Shown: piece after piece, positions 37,287 through 49,966 of the stretch
Numbering within the stretch: position 1 is the stretch's first letter
Layout of the letters: each line of letters starts with the position of its first letter
NCBI GenBank assembly: GCA_019614645.1
Contig: JABWDB010000011.1
Coordinates: forward strand, 4,141,501-4,205,500
From: Stratiolaelaps scimitus
Taxonomy: Eukaryota; Arthropoda; Arachnida; Mesostigmata; Laelapidae
Length of the DNA: 64,000 nucleotides
Direction: 5' to 3'
The notes under the pieces: model-generated
The model's database searches: none
What the model was told of the DNA's origin: nothing
The model's input: only the letters and a program-made list of their open reading frames with translations
Translations under genes and position numbers: made by a program

Positions 37287-39167
37287 TTAGAAAGTATTTG
37301 TTGGCGGCGTGAAGGTCCGACGATGCCTCAGACTCAATTGTATATATGAATGTATATAAGGAGAGAGAGAAAAAAAAAGCTATTTCTGGACCTTTAGAAT
37401 GGGATCAACATAAAGGAATATATGTTTTTCGAAATCATGGGATGATTTCAAGTCTCAAAAAGAATAGCAGTGTCGTTACTTTAGGTAAGCGCCCATGCTC
37501 GTTCGAATCCAAGCAATCCAACAGCACTGTCACTAATTAGAAATCACTATGGAAATTAGATTTGACACTGTGCAAGGCTTTCGGTACCGAGACGACAATT
37601 GCACGTCAATTGCACTATGAATCCATTTCCCCGAGAGAGACGTGTGTCCGTATCGTGTTGGCCAAATCGCCCTTGCAGGCAGCAATACCGCAACGCTGAA
37701 ATCGTAGAGGCGCCACATCTCACCATTGATGGAGGTGCCCGACGTGAACGTTGTCTTCTTCACGATCGAACGTCAAATGCACGCTACTCGTAGTTGACGC
37801 GTACCCGTTAGCTCGCTGGTAGAGGATTTGTTGTGTCAGCCAGAGAAGGTGCATTGGCTTTGTTTGAGGTGCCAGTGATAATGTTGACCACAATTGGAGC
37901 CAGCTCGAAGAAGCTGTGATTGTAGACGACGCCACCCGGCCATAGAAGTGTTCGCATGCAAATGACACTCCGAAAAGTAGCGCTTCTCGAAAGTTTACGC
38001 TGTCAGCGATCTGTTCGTGACATGTGTGAGGGTGTGGTCACTTGAGGGGTGTTTGTCTGTTTCTTGGCGAAATCGTCCTGATTTGCTCATGGATTCGCGC
38101 ACGTGTGTACATACATTGGATGTATCAACATCGAGATCTCTACATTAAATTACAAAAGATCCACATATGTGCGAGCAGAAACTAAACCGCGCTACAGGGA
38201 TACATCGCCTAGGCTGACCGTCGAATATATCATACTTTGGACTTCGCCAGAGCACTACGGCAAAACAGAGAGAAATGGCACGTGGAAAAAATGGCTGTCA
38301 TCGACATGGTGGTAAGTAGAGGTTGGTCTATGCTGAACTCGTGTCGTTACGGCAGAAACACGCTGTTCGCCCAGCGTGATTTTTGTGTACACCTGTGTGG
38401 CAAGCAGAATTCTCGCAGTATACCCACTCGTTTCTCTGTCCAAATTGAAATTGGCTAGGCAAACAATTCGTTTGGCTATTGTTTCAAGTTTGCTGCGCTG
38501 ATCTCTGGGCTGAACCGCCCTCTCTGTATAGCTAGTCGGATCTAGTAAAGCAATACAAATGCTTATGGTGAAATACGCCTCTCACGACAACTCACGGGAT
38601 GTACAGGACGCGAATACTGCCCGCTGATATATCTCAACGATCCGTCAACTTGTCGAGGTTTTGGGAGTAGTTTATTGCATATTTGTCTCGTTTGTGTTTG
38701 ATCTGAAGTTGATCTAGAGTTCACGAGCAGGGGGTCTCAGTTCTTGCAGATGCACTGTCCACCCCTTGTTGTCGACTGCTTATTCACTAACTGTTCGCAA
38801 GGTGTGTTGCACTGGTCTGTCTGATTGTTTACGCTTAGGTGTGTCGTTGTAACGATGTACATAGCTCATTAAGAATCCCCTTGATATATATATATAATAT
38901 ATATATTATCTGAAAGGACAGAGCGTTGAGGGTCGTCAGCTTAATTCAATCAACGACATTTGAGTTTTATTTGTAAGATTTCGTTAGTTCCAGACACTTT
39001 CGACGGCTCGACAAAATTTTACAACAATCCCGTGTAGAGCATTCTACGCTGTCACATGTGGAACGTTCTATGCTTCTGCACACCAGAGATTCCGTGTAAT
39101 CGTCCCAAAGCTGTCTGGCAAAATGTAACCTCTACCGTAACAATGGCTCATAGAGACCAATCGATTG
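37287..39167. other. intergenic region upstream of Argonaute
   Basis: No exon is firmly supported. ATGGCTGTCATCGACATGGT at about 38290-38309 precedes a perfect donor (GTAAGT) and could be a short first exon. Its phase does not fit the Argonaute frame at either AG near 39204 or 39220, so I did not attach it. A TA run lies at about 38884-38908. Confidence 0.4.
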
Positions 39168-42100
39168 ATGCTTGACTTTCTAAGTACGTCTCTCCCCCGC
39201 GTAGGTGTTGCTTCACTCAGAGCTTTCAACGAGTACCCCTGGGTGACCCCTGCCGCGTCGATGCCGACATCGGGATTTGCAGCGGACCTCGTACAGCCAA
39301 ATAACGGCTATGACCTGCTTAGGAAAAGCACGAGCCTATCACAAACGACACGTTCGTACGGGGACGGCATCGTCGACAGGTTTGTAAATCCTCCCTCTCG
39401 CGCGAAACGTCCGAATGTCCCGACGCAAGCTGGTACACCATTACCGCTTGTGACTAACCTATTCCCAGTAAAGCTGCCCTCTGGGAAGATCTCTCAATAC
39501 ACCGTGAGCATTTACCAGATACCGGGTCCAACGAAGCCGGCCAACGGTACAGATCCTGATCTAGCGGCACCATCCGAACCGAGATTAGGAAGAGGCCGAC
39601 TCAGCTTGTCAGCCGAGATCAATCATAAAGTAGTGCTGATATGCCAACGCCGCATTGCGGGCGAATACCAGCTGGCGTACGATGGTCGTCAAGGCCTGTA
39701 TACCCGAAGACCACTGCCATTTCTGGTAGGTTTGCTGTTTATTTCCTAGTTGAACGCTTGAAGCTAGACGGGACATTTTCACATGATTGATTGTGTGACG
39801 GACTTCTCATAGAATTAATACAGTGCTACTCAGTTCGATTGTCTGTCAGTGGTTTACTCCGATGTCAGTTAAGTTCAATATGAGTCACGATCATCGGGAA
39901 GGAATATGTATGTTCATCTTGGCGATACAACAGTTTTTTCCTGTGTAACATGTCCACTGCTTCATATTCGAGAGCGTTTGGAGGAGATCCAATCGGCAGT
40001 ATGGATAATTTGAGCTCAAGCTCGTTAACGGCAGAAAATCATTGCAGAATCGACTACTATCACTCAGCTATGTGGTGCTTTCACCACTAGACGGTCAGTG
40101 TCAGGTGACCAAAATTCATTGCCATATATATATCTCGTATCTGTGCACTTCAGAGGCTGTCAATTCACAATGTTTGCTCATCGTCCTGCGAAGAACGCCA
40201 TTCTACTTATATTACTATTATCTCTAATTACGTCCCTCTAATTACATTCCCATATTTCCGACAGACACAGGAGTTCAGCCCGGTGGAAGTAACCTGCAAC
40301 AAGGAACGACTCACGTTCACAGTCAACGTAGAATATGTAGCCGATGTCGATTTTGATTCGGTACGAAAAATCTACGAGAACATCGGCCGAGAGACAGTGT
40401 CAAGCGTAACGGCGTCAGTCGCCACCCTGGAAGCGGCAGATGTCATTCTCCGAACAGGACTCACCCTATCGCTAACGCCAGTGGGCCGCGCATTCTACAG
40501 GGCACCCATAGTGGTTGGTATAGCCAAAATTTCGCTTGTATCTATTCTCTTCGATCGGGTTTCTCTCTGTTTGTCGGCACGTGGCGACAATCGAGTTAAA
40601 CGTAGAATATCTTAGGATACGTTAAGTGGTTACGTGTGTAGGAAATGGTAGAAATGGTATTGACAGAAGAGAGAGAGAGAGATGTATAAATGGCTTTCGG
40701 TTATTAATAGAATTCTTATGGCGGGTTACTGTTTGGATCGTTTACGTTGTCAAAAGCGTTCGAGAAATCAAGCTTGGCCGAACTGACAAAGCTCTGCCCT
40801 TAATGACTGCTCAGTAGTTCAACACGGGTGGCTGACGGGTGGCTGATTATTATTATTTGCTTTCCCGTTCTTACGCAGTGGATCAACTTGACAGCAATCG
40901 TTGTAATTAATCACGTTCGCAAAACGATTCCTTCTATATATGAGGTGCACTTTCTAACAACGTCGACTCGTCTGGGTATCTCAGGCGAACAAGGACTTCT
41001 TGCTGGGTGGCGGCCTAGAAACGTGGCCAGGGCAATGCACGTCAATCCGGCTTGGTACATGGCGCCCCCTAGTGAACCTCGATATCAAGTGCTCAGCGTT
41101 TTACGTCTCGGGACCCTTGCTAAAGCTTGCCAAAGAAGTCCTCGACCCGAGGGGAACGCGGCCCGACCCCCTGAAGATGCTGTTGTCACCCAGAGATCGT
41201 GAAAAGCTCACTAGCGCATTCAAAGGGGTTCTTGTGTATTCTAAGCACCTCAGCCAAAGGCGGAAAATTCAAATTGTGGGCCTTACAGCCGGTGGCGCTG
41301 ACACTGAAACCTTCGACTGGAACGACAAATCGCTCACGGTCGCCGACTACTTCAGAGAAAAGTACAACATCACTTTGGAGCGGGCCGATCTTCCGTGTGC
41401 TATACTTGGAAAGGCCAACGGTCCAATGGTCCCCATCGAACTGCTGACAATTACGCCGGGCCAGCGCTGTGTCAAGAAGCTCTCCGAGCTGCAGACGTCT
41501 CTGATGATGAAGCGAGCCGCGACCCCACCGAACGCGCGCTTTCAACGTATCAAGGATGCCGCCACCCTGCTGAAAGCCACCTCGGAACGGTACTGCACCG
41601 AGTTCGACATGACCTTTGAGAGTAACAACATTGTCGTGCAGGGTCGACGCCTCAGTGAGCCCGCCATCGACTATAGGCATACTGATAGCAGGGCAGTGAA
41701 GGATGGCGCCTGGCACGTCGGTCCCCTGCTGAAACCAGCTCAACTTGACCGCTGGGCGATCGCTGTCATGGGCAACGTGAGGGGCGACACCTTGGCCAAA
41801 ATGGCAAACACATTCGGTCAGGCGAGTCGAAGCATGGGTATAACGATGGCCGAACCCTATGTGCAGACGTTCAGCCCGAACGCATCGCCCCGCCACGTGT
41901 TAACCGATATTAAACGGCGCGTGAGAGATGTTCAGATGACGCTGGTGATCATGTCACCACAAGTCAACTACTGCCGTCTAAAATACGAGGCTGAGACCAG
42001 CGACCTTTGCATGCGGACGCAATGCGTCAGAGAGTCGAACGTCGAGAAGAGATTCAGTTTGACATTTGCTCAGAATGTGTTGCAAAAGATGAATGCCAAA

Positions 42101-42466
42101 CTTGGCGGCCAGAACAGCTGTGTCAGGAAGGACTTTCGGCCGCCGTCGCTGACCGATGCGTTCATGGTTATCGGCATGGACATCAAGCAATCGCGACCTG
42201 GTGGGTATCGTTTTCTTTGGTATGACACAACACACTATTATAAGGTCTAAGATCTACCGCGAATCTTGTAACGTTTTAGTTGACCCTCTCATGAGATTCT
42301 CGCACACAAAATAAACCAGTCGCACCTACCTTCTACGACCTTCTCCTGCTTGCAGACAATACAAAACAGAGGTTTATTGACGTAACGACAGTTATGATGA
42401 CGCTCAAGTTTTCGGAAAAAAAAATTAGTAAAAGTCGTGTTACGCCATTATGCAAAGCATTCAAGT

Positions 42467-42497
<31 letters not shown>

Positions 42498-43417
42498 CAC
42501 TTTTTTCTATATATGTACATATATTATACATGCAGATGCAATTCTGGTCACGAATAATTCTTCTAGTATACGCTTGAACTAATTTCGATATTTCTCTCTC
42601 TCTCTCGCTTCCCGTCTCTCTGCTTGACTGTTCTCTTCGAAAATTTCTTTACGTGACCACAGGCGAAAAGGCCGCACCCTCAATTGCATGCTTGGTAGCC
42701 TCCATGGATGCTATCCCAGCCCAGTACCATAGCGTGACATCGCTTCAGCGCAATGAGCAATGGCTCATCGTCAACCTAAAGTCGATGTTCGTCGAAGCAT
42801 TAATCGCGTACAGGAACGCGAATCGTTATCTACCGAAACGCTTGATAATCTTTCGCGGCAATGTACCCGACGGACAGATTGACCGCGTTCACCTTGAGGA
42901 GTTGGCCGCCCTTCGTGAGGCCTGCAAGGCTGTGCGGAGCGACTACCGACCTCCGATGGCGTTTATCTTCGTCAGCAAGCGTCACCACGTACGATTCCAT
43001 TGCCAGAACGAACGGCAGGGCGTCGGCAAAGCGAACAACATCCCGCCGGGCACCCTCGTCGATGTGGACATCGTTCAGCCGGGCGTGTTTGGTTTCTATC
43101 TGTGCTCGCACGCCGGCATCCAGGGTACGTCGTGTCCAGCACACTATCAGGTCGTCCACGATGACGCCCTCCAATCGCCCGATGAGATCTATAGCATCTG
43201 CTATTTCCTGTGTCACACCAATATGCGGTGCACTCGATCGGTCTCGATGCCTGCGCCATTGGCGTATGCCAATCTGGCACTGCAACGCGCCAGAGACTAC
43301 GTGAAGGCTGTCGTGGTTCCGACGGAGCGGAAAACGTGGACGGATGATGAGGTAGCCAGCTTAGCGAACGCCTTATCTATTCCTCCCGCGATGCGTGGGG
43401 TGATGTACTACATTTAA
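39168..43417 (+). CDS. Argonaute (AGO subfamily), catalytic tetrad broken
   Basis: Four exons: 39168-39725, 40265-40513, 40985-42200 and 42663-43417 (stop TAA), phases 0, 0 and 1, about 925 residues. The 3' end of exon 2 may be 40510 instead, since GT occurs at both places. The start is uncertain: the ATG at 39168 is used, but an AG in frame-compatible context near 39204 could mark an earlier exon. N domain about residues 90-250 (FPVKLPSGKISQYTVSIYQI), linker with TPVGRAFY and LGGGLETWPG, PAZ about 350-460 (VADYFREKYNITLE, LPCAILGKANGPMVP), MID with TQCVRESNVEKR and a retained AKLGG lysine, then PIWI (AFMVIGMDIKQ, IACLVASMD). Argonautes load small RNAs and silence matching targets. The family's DEDH tetrad reads D (MDIKQ), E (QRNEQW), G (FRGNVPDG, normally RDG) and H (PAHYQ), so slicing is predicted lost. 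A siRNA- or miRNA-class role cannot be told from sequence alone. Confidence 0.88.
42473..42497. repeat. (TA)n microsatellite in an Argonaute intron
   Basis: A short TA run in the last intron of the Argonaute gene, followed by further TA-rich sequence to about 42530. Confidence 0.8.
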
Positions 43418-43914
43418 CATATAGAAGTCGAAAAAAAGGAAAAAAAAAATATATATATATATATACACATATATGTGCTGCCATCTGTGATAGTATTTTC
43501 AGCCATTTGTATCCCATAGGATTAATTTAACTTCAATGTAAACGGCAGGAAACGACGGCGGAAACTAATCTAGCGCCGAGGTGTTTTCAGGTTGTCTTTG
43601 TCCAATGCAACTCACTTTTAGCGCAACACCCACACACTTGCCTTGATACACAGCTCTCATAATATTCGAGAGTCTAGTTCAATTTTGACTTTCCCACGGA
43701 ATACGTGGAGGGCTGTTTGCCGGCGAAATATCACCAAAAACGCATATTGACACATGCATCGTTGCCCCGTCCACCATCACTTTGCTACATGTGTCGTCTT
43801 CGTTTGTAGACAGTAGCTCGTATAGGAGGCGGCTTTTTCTCTCTTGGTGATTGCCACAACTCTCTGAGCACGGAAGTGCCAGAGAGAAAGGGAGGGAGAG
43901 AGAGAAAGAGAGAA

Positions 43915-43985
<71 letters not shown>

Positions 43986-45611
43986 TGACAATATAAGAAA
44001 GCGAGACCTTTTTCATATAGAAATATGGCCGGCCCTCGAGCCGACCGTGGCCGACGGTCACCGATTGGGTGAGTCCGTGGCTAGTTTTAACAAAGCATTT
44101 TCGCACCTCGAGGGGTGGAGATATGTGCACCTGTAAGGTGCGCGAGTCGATGACGTTAGTTGGTCTCTGGTTAGAAAGTCAAGTGTTCGGTATATGCACG
44201 TAGTTTGTGCTATACAAAACGGATGTATTTTGATAGTTTTTTAGGTTCGTGACTTTTGAGGCCTTTTTCTCGTTTCTTGATTGTATGTATGATACAATGA
44301 CTCAGTATATTTCGCGGGCATCCTACTGAAGAAGTACTGATTCTTGCTTGACCAAATTATTACAATCCTTTTTAAAGACATCAGATTATCAAACGGACTA
44401 ATCAATCAAATGATAAATTTAGTTAAGTTGTCGTTTGAATCATGCTTTGTTACAGGCACGTGGCAGATTGGTAATAACAGTGTCATTTTATGCGGTGATA
44501 TGAATGTTGGTAAATATTCACCTGAAAATCGCTAATTAGTCATGTACTTAAAATGTATTTGCATATCGGCACTAAGCAGTGCAACAAAAAAAGGCGAAGA
44601 AACGCGGCATATTGTAACTAATTGTCTATTTCAAATCAACTGGTTATACTGGTTTGCTCGAAACCCCGCTGCTGTGTGCAAATCCGGGCCGGGCGGGTTT
44701 ATGCTCGTCATCCGTGTCATGTGTACATTATAATTCAAGTTTGTAGAAGTAGTGGAATTAATTACCTAATGGTGGAATCACATGGTAACTTAAGTGATAT
44801 TGTGACATGTTAGCTGTTACCTCTAGCAAGGGGCGTCTGTGCTTAGAGGTTTATCCACTAATCCCTCTACTATTTTCACTTTTAAACAGAAATAAATGTG
44901 TATGACTAATAAAGTCACTCGTTGGAGAGTATTCCTTTCATAGGGTGAGCGTGTGTCGATTTATTCGTAGAATTTGAAGCACGTTTGCATGCTGTGCTTG
45001 TTCTCAGTTCTGTAAGTGGAGTGCATGAAATTATGCCATGAATAGAGCGGCAATACATTTGACATCCGTTTTTGCTAGTTTTTCTAATTTTAGTTCAATT
45101 TTCTCATCCTAGTTTAATATTCTCATTCAAGTGATAATTATTCGGTTAATTTTATGTACGTTTTTGATTTTCTGTGTGAAGTTTGTTGTAGATTTGCAAA
45201 AGAAAGATTTGCAAAGAATAGCAAAAGATTTGCACAGCAAGATCGACTACCATACAGTGATCACGAGTAGGTATTAGTGACGCATTTTCTGTAACTGCCA
45301 ATTGAGAGAGTAAATCTTGCTTCATCCGGTGTTCATATTTGGGCGGCTCCGCCAATGGTGAAGAAGTTAACATTGATTTCCAACGCAATCAATGCACCTG
45401 CCCTGTTTAGTATGTAAGAGTCAATTCTCTCATATGATTCATTGTTATCGTTGTCTGCGCCAACTTAAACCAGTAACGAAATGCACAATGTGTACATACA
45501 TATGAACACTTTATTCATCGTAATTATATCTCTATATTTTAATAAAAAATAATCAATATATATATATATATTCTCGTCATTCGATTTCTCGGGTCAGGTT
45601 GACCATTCCCA
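43418..45611. other. intergenic region between Argonaute and ANKRD39
   Basis: No supported exon. It holds a short TA run just after the Argonaute stop (43449-43472) and the purine tract at 43881-43983. Argonaute (plus) and ANKRD39 (minus) converge here, so both 3' ends lie in this interval. Confidence 0.5.
43881..43983. repeat. (GA)n purine-only tract, about 100 bp
   Basis: The plus strand is only A and G for about 100 bases: GAAAG variants first, then more than 25 uninterrupted GA units. Mirror-symmetric purine tracts of this kind can form triplex (H-) DNA. Arg-Glu and Ser-Leu open frames over it are artefacts. Confidence 0.92.
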
Positions 45612-46697
45612 TTACGACACCTCATTCCACAGGCGGCCCCCCTGATTCTTAATCGAGTCCAGCCGAGGAAACTCACGGACGATTTCTTCTGCCAGCTGGA
45701 TATGCCCACCCTTTGCTGCCTGGAAGACAAACAGAACGAATCGTAGTGCTTCTTGTGTCCTGAAACGCATGAAATATCCTTCGAACCATAACATGTGATC
45801 GAGGTCGGACAGGACACGCAGTAACGGTGGCCAACAGCATTGGGTCAACGAGTCCTGGTCAACAGTTCCCGCACTCGTTCAGCAACGGTTATATGAGTCA
45901 TAACAACGAAAAACAACCCTCATCCTACAGCAGAACACGTACAGGCCGCAGTCTCCGCGAGTGTGAAAAAAATCGTCGGAACTTCTACACCGATTTGGCC
46001 TATCAATTGTTTGGCCTGGTGATCGGTTTGAGGCCCTACGTTTCAGAAACAAGGGATCTCGCAGTTACAAACCTTATGCGCAATTGTATCACCGTCGTCG
46101 TCGACATCTGCCACACCGTCAATGCGTTTCCTTCCCATTGCAGCGAACAGCAGGTCCAAGACCTCCTTGTGCCCTGTGTACGCTGCGCGGTGAGCGGGAG
46201 TTGCGCCCCCGTTGGTTCGAGCGTTCGGGCAGCTTCCGCGCGCCAACAGCTCGGTGACAACCTAGTGACGCAAGAGTTCACATATAGAGTTCACACATGA
46301 TTCGCCAGCTGTTCGAGAAACGCCTACTTTATGCAACAAGACGGAATCCGCACTAAACGCACCATTAAACGTTGCGAACTATATCGATTCCCAACTCGAC
46401 ACCAATCTGCAGCGGCAATACCTAGCACGGTTTATTTCTTCTCACACATCCAGCATAACTCACCTTGGCCTTTCCGGCCCGCGCAGCGTAGTGTAGGGGC
46501 GTATATCCGTAGGGATCTTGCCGATTCGGGTCATGACCCTTAGCCAGCAGTATCCGAACCCTTTCCAGCTCGCCATCTCTTGCCGCGCCCCACAGGCCTC
46601 GTTCGAGCTCCATTTCGGCCATTGACTGGATCGCCACCCGGCCAGGGCCGTGCGAGCAGCACCCGTGCCGCTCGCCCCCGCCGTCGCCGCAGCTCAT
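45612..46697 (-). CDS. ANKRD39: ankyrin repeat domain-containing protein 39
   Basis: Three phase-0 exons on the minus strand: 46697-46464, 46261-46073 and 45719-45612 (stop TAA), 176 residues; the human protein is about 183. The N-terminus has the family's CCSHG segment and MELERGLWGAARDGELERV. Ankyrin repeats follow: DPYGYTPLHYAARAGKAK, then NGGATPAHRAAYTGH and DDDGDTIAHKAAKGGH. The ATG at 46697 is chosen because it gives the family's N-terminal length; upstream codons in this frame are not conserved-looking. The repeat order matches ANKRD39 from end to end. Ankyrin repeats mediate protein binding. The partner of this small protein is not evident from sequence. The middle exon carries an eight-residue extra segment (GRKRIDGV) between repeats. 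Confidence 0.9.
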
Positions 46698-47269
46698 GTT
46701 TACTACGAGATCGATTTGCTTAGGGACACCCCTGTGTCGAGCAATTGTATTGTTTTCCGCCAGCGCCAGCTGCGTCGCTGGCTGGCTGGCTCGATGCCTT
46801 TTTTTTCGGGATTGTTTCCTCTGTGACGAATGCGCCACATTTGTGAGGTTACGTGTGTACTGGGCTGTTGTTACATGCCATTATCTACCTCACTACGAAC
46901 AATTGAACATCACGAAAGGTGAGTTCTTCCCTCCCCCCGTTAACCAACGCTTAGTTAAGTGAGGAGAGCGAAGGACCAGCGGGAGATTTTACTACTAGTG
47001 GGTAACTCCTATCCGTCACCAGGTAGACAGCCGGTCCTGGCGGACGAGAGAGACGGGCAGGCTGGCGGGTGGGCACCCGAAGCCACGCCACGAACGCAGA
47101 ACGGCAACGGGTATCCCGTATCACACAGAGTTAGACAGACAGATACATAGGTTGACAGTGACGGGTGTGTACAATCGATTTGTACAATCTATCTCGATTC
47201 ATTTATATGGCTATATTGTTATCACCTTGTACACGTGCAACCCTTCATACATATATATCATATATATAT

Positions 47270-47312
<43 letters not shown>

Positions 47313-48096
47313 TCTTAATATCACCCTTTCTTCCTAGACACGTCCGTCAGTACGTTTGTGTGTACACGCTGATGCACGCGTCGTGCAGATCTGCGACTTT
47401 CTAGAACGTATGTGCAGTTGTTGTTGTTATTGTTATTGTAGCTAGTTACGGTGCGAGTAGTTAAAAACGAGTACACCTTGAAAAATCACAGCGAGAGCAA
47501 AGTATCGCCGGCATCTTATCGCCAGCTTCGTAAGTTAGTCTCCCCTATCGGCGAGTGTCTGTATACATAAATGTGCATATACATATACATATATATGCCT
47601 CAAAATATACATATATGTATATATATATATATATATATAAGCAGGGTTCAACGTTCTTCTACATGTTGGTGTCGTGGTGTTCGGCAAAAAAGGTGTTCGC
47701 TTATCTCGCTAGACCAATGAAAAGAGCCTTCACTGGATTGGGACACTCCCACCAAACAGCGACACCCTCGTCAGCAGATAGAAATATATTCGCCTTGGTG
47801 TGTGGGCGCCATAAATGATCAACGAGAAATCGAAGCCTAAATTCGAGGCTCCGTCACCCTCCGCCTCCCCCCTCCCCGCCGGGCAAAAACTTTTATGCGG
47901 TACTTGCCGTAGAAAAAGTTCGTAGCGAACCCACCACCTTTCGCGTTGGGTCGTCAGAGTTTAAGTATACGCGTATTTGTAGAAACGAGAAAAATCTTCA
48001 GCTATACTTCGTTTTTTTCGCCGAAGCCGGCAATGATTAAATACTAGTTACTTTAGCTTAGTTAGTTGATTGGTTCGCTGTTAATGGCTTTGTTAG
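46698..48096. other. intergenic region upstream of ANKRD39
   Basis: No supported exon. TA microsatellites occupy about 47255-47315 and 47596-47639. Ile-Tyr-rich open frames here are repeat artefacts. The ANKRD39 promoter should lie near the left end. Confidence 0.45.
47255..47315. repeat. interrupted (TA)n microsatellite
   Basis: TA runs with a few single-base interruptions. Confidence 0.8.
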
Positions 48097-49966
48097 TTAA
48101 TTGCTTGCTAAATGATTACTGCTAAGGGGCGGCCGAACGCTCGGCGGCAGGTTAAGCTGCAGCTGCTGCTGTTGCGGCGGCTGTAGAATCTCCTGATGGT
48201 CTGTGGCAGTTGCTGGAATCGAACGGGAGGCGTTCTGACGCTGGAGGCTCGGATCGAGCGGATCAGCCTGTGTATATGGGAGCTGCGGTGGAGCAGGCGA
48301 TTGCTGTTGTATCGGGTGCAAATGTGTTTGCTGCTGCTGCTGTTGTTGTTGTTGTTGTTGTTGTTGCTGCTGCGGGTCCTGCTGTTGCTGAGTCTCGTGC
48401 AACTGTAGAAGACCCTGTTCCCGGCTAGACAAGAGGGCAGCGACCTAGAAACGACAATAATGGAACGTTCGCAATTAATCGGCAATCACGGGCGTCGACG
48501 GAGGAAGTGGGATCCCATTGGGTAGACAAGGTGCCGGCTGTCAACAGGACACCAACATAACGACACAATAGAACGATAGGCAACTTGAGCATTAGCGCGA
48601 ACGACGATAAGCAAAATACATCGTCTTCGATACATCATGTGTTGTTCGAAAGGGATCGAATCTCTCTCTCTACCTGAGGGCTGCGTAGCAGCGCCTGACG
48701 CTTCTCGCGAAGTACCGAGTTCAGTAGCGCCCCAAGAACCTCGTCCCCTATCGCCACGACATTCTCATTCGCCTCCGGGATGCTCGCGTTCTCTGCTCGA
48801 ATAGGAAGAGAAGAAGAATTCAAAACGAAGTGAGTTTCAATGAGGTTCAGGCCACACAAACTGCTGTGATTCGTGTTGCATTCACACAAACACATACACA
48901 CAAACAGGATTCGGTCGTCTATGATTAGATTTCTCATTGCGATAGCGAGATAGTTGGCAAGACGAAGGCATTCTACGAAAAACTGCATCTTAACTCGTCT
49001 ACCTAAAGGCGTGTATCACCCGCGGCCGGATACCCTCTTTTAAAGCGTGTAATCGTATAGAAGAATCGTCGTCCACATCAGATCAACACGAATAGTCCTA
49101 TTTCTCAGTGACAGGCCAATGCCGACAATCAGCACCGTCAGTGTCGCCAATGACAATTGAACCCGTATAGTAAATATGAAGGCACATGCATCCAGGAACC
49201 TTATTAGCGTTTTTCCTCAGCTATGCCTGTTCACACTCAAAGAATACAATTTAATGTCTATAATAAACGCTTTGATGAAATCGCATTAAGAGCAAAGCGA
49301 GCCGGCATTATCAACCCATTGCACATACGCCTGCTGCCGATGGTTGCCTATGAACGACTATCCCAGACAAGCAAGCGTAATCATATCCTCCCTGGACATA
49401 CCGACAAAAGGAGCCTCTCCCAGATACCCCGACACTGAGACGAAGTGTCTTTCAGTTACTGCTTCCACCCTAATGCCACCATCGTTCAGGGTATGAATAT
49501 TCCCAATAAATCCTAATTACTGTCTGTTTGAATAAATCGACTCACTGTTGACCTCGTTCCGTATTCTCAGTCAGTACGCGCTCATTGACTTCAAAAAAAA
49601 AAAACGATAACATAAATATAGCAGACCGCGAGCGTCTACTCACCGGGCAAACGCTTGCGGCTGTGGGGAGAAGCCACTCGGGAGTTTCGTATGCTCTCGG
49701 GAAGTCGAGACAAGGCGAGAGAGGATTTGTACAGACATCTCATATCACTGATTATATGAGCGCAAATTGCTAGTAATATTACAACGTAATAATAATAATA
49801 ATAACACTGATCAACACAATGGGTAGGATCGCGCACCGCAAAATCGCCCACTCGGAAAATACCCACCGTCGAATGCACGAACGTGTCTGCCAACAAAATT
49901 ATTACTCACATCAGGGCCGCTCGGCAGAGCTTGCAATTCAAGCTTGAAACCCATCTCATCATAGGC
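48097..49966 (-). CDS. 3' part of a gene with a glutamine-rich C-terminus, not recognised
   Basis: Four exons join in phase on the minus strand: 49966-49867 (phase 0 in, 1 out), 49769-49644 (1 to 1), 48792-48674 (1 to 0) and 48444-48097 (stop), about 230 residues. The 5' end is not resolved. Visible sequence: AYDEMGFKLELQALPSGPDV, then AHIISDMRCLYKSSLALSRL with PESIRNSRVASPHSRKRLP, then AIGDEVLGALLNSVLREKRQ with ALLRSPQVAALLSSREQGLL, which look helical. The last exon has a run of about 15 Gln coded by CAG and CAA (48331-48385) followed by Pro- and Gln-rich sequence. No domain is recognised. Gln-rich tails are common in transcription-linked proteins, but no function is claimed. The three linked introns with compatible phases are the main support. 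Confidence 0.6.
48331..48385 (-). repeat. polyglutamine-coding CAG/CAA repeat
   Basis: On the minus strand a mix of CAG and CAA codons encodes about 15 Gln in a row inside the last exon of the preceding gene. The CAA interruptions would slow repeat expansion. Confidence 0.85.

Noticed and set aside
41186..41896. 236-codon minus-strand open frame
   Set aside because: It is a shadow of the Argonaute exon with PAZ and MID sequence.
43777..44136. Ser-Leu and Arg-Glu repeat open frames
   Set aside because: Pure translation of the GA tract.
45827..46300. 157-codon plus-strand open frame
   Set aside because: It lies antisense to the ANKRD39 exons, which have clear family matches and splice sites.
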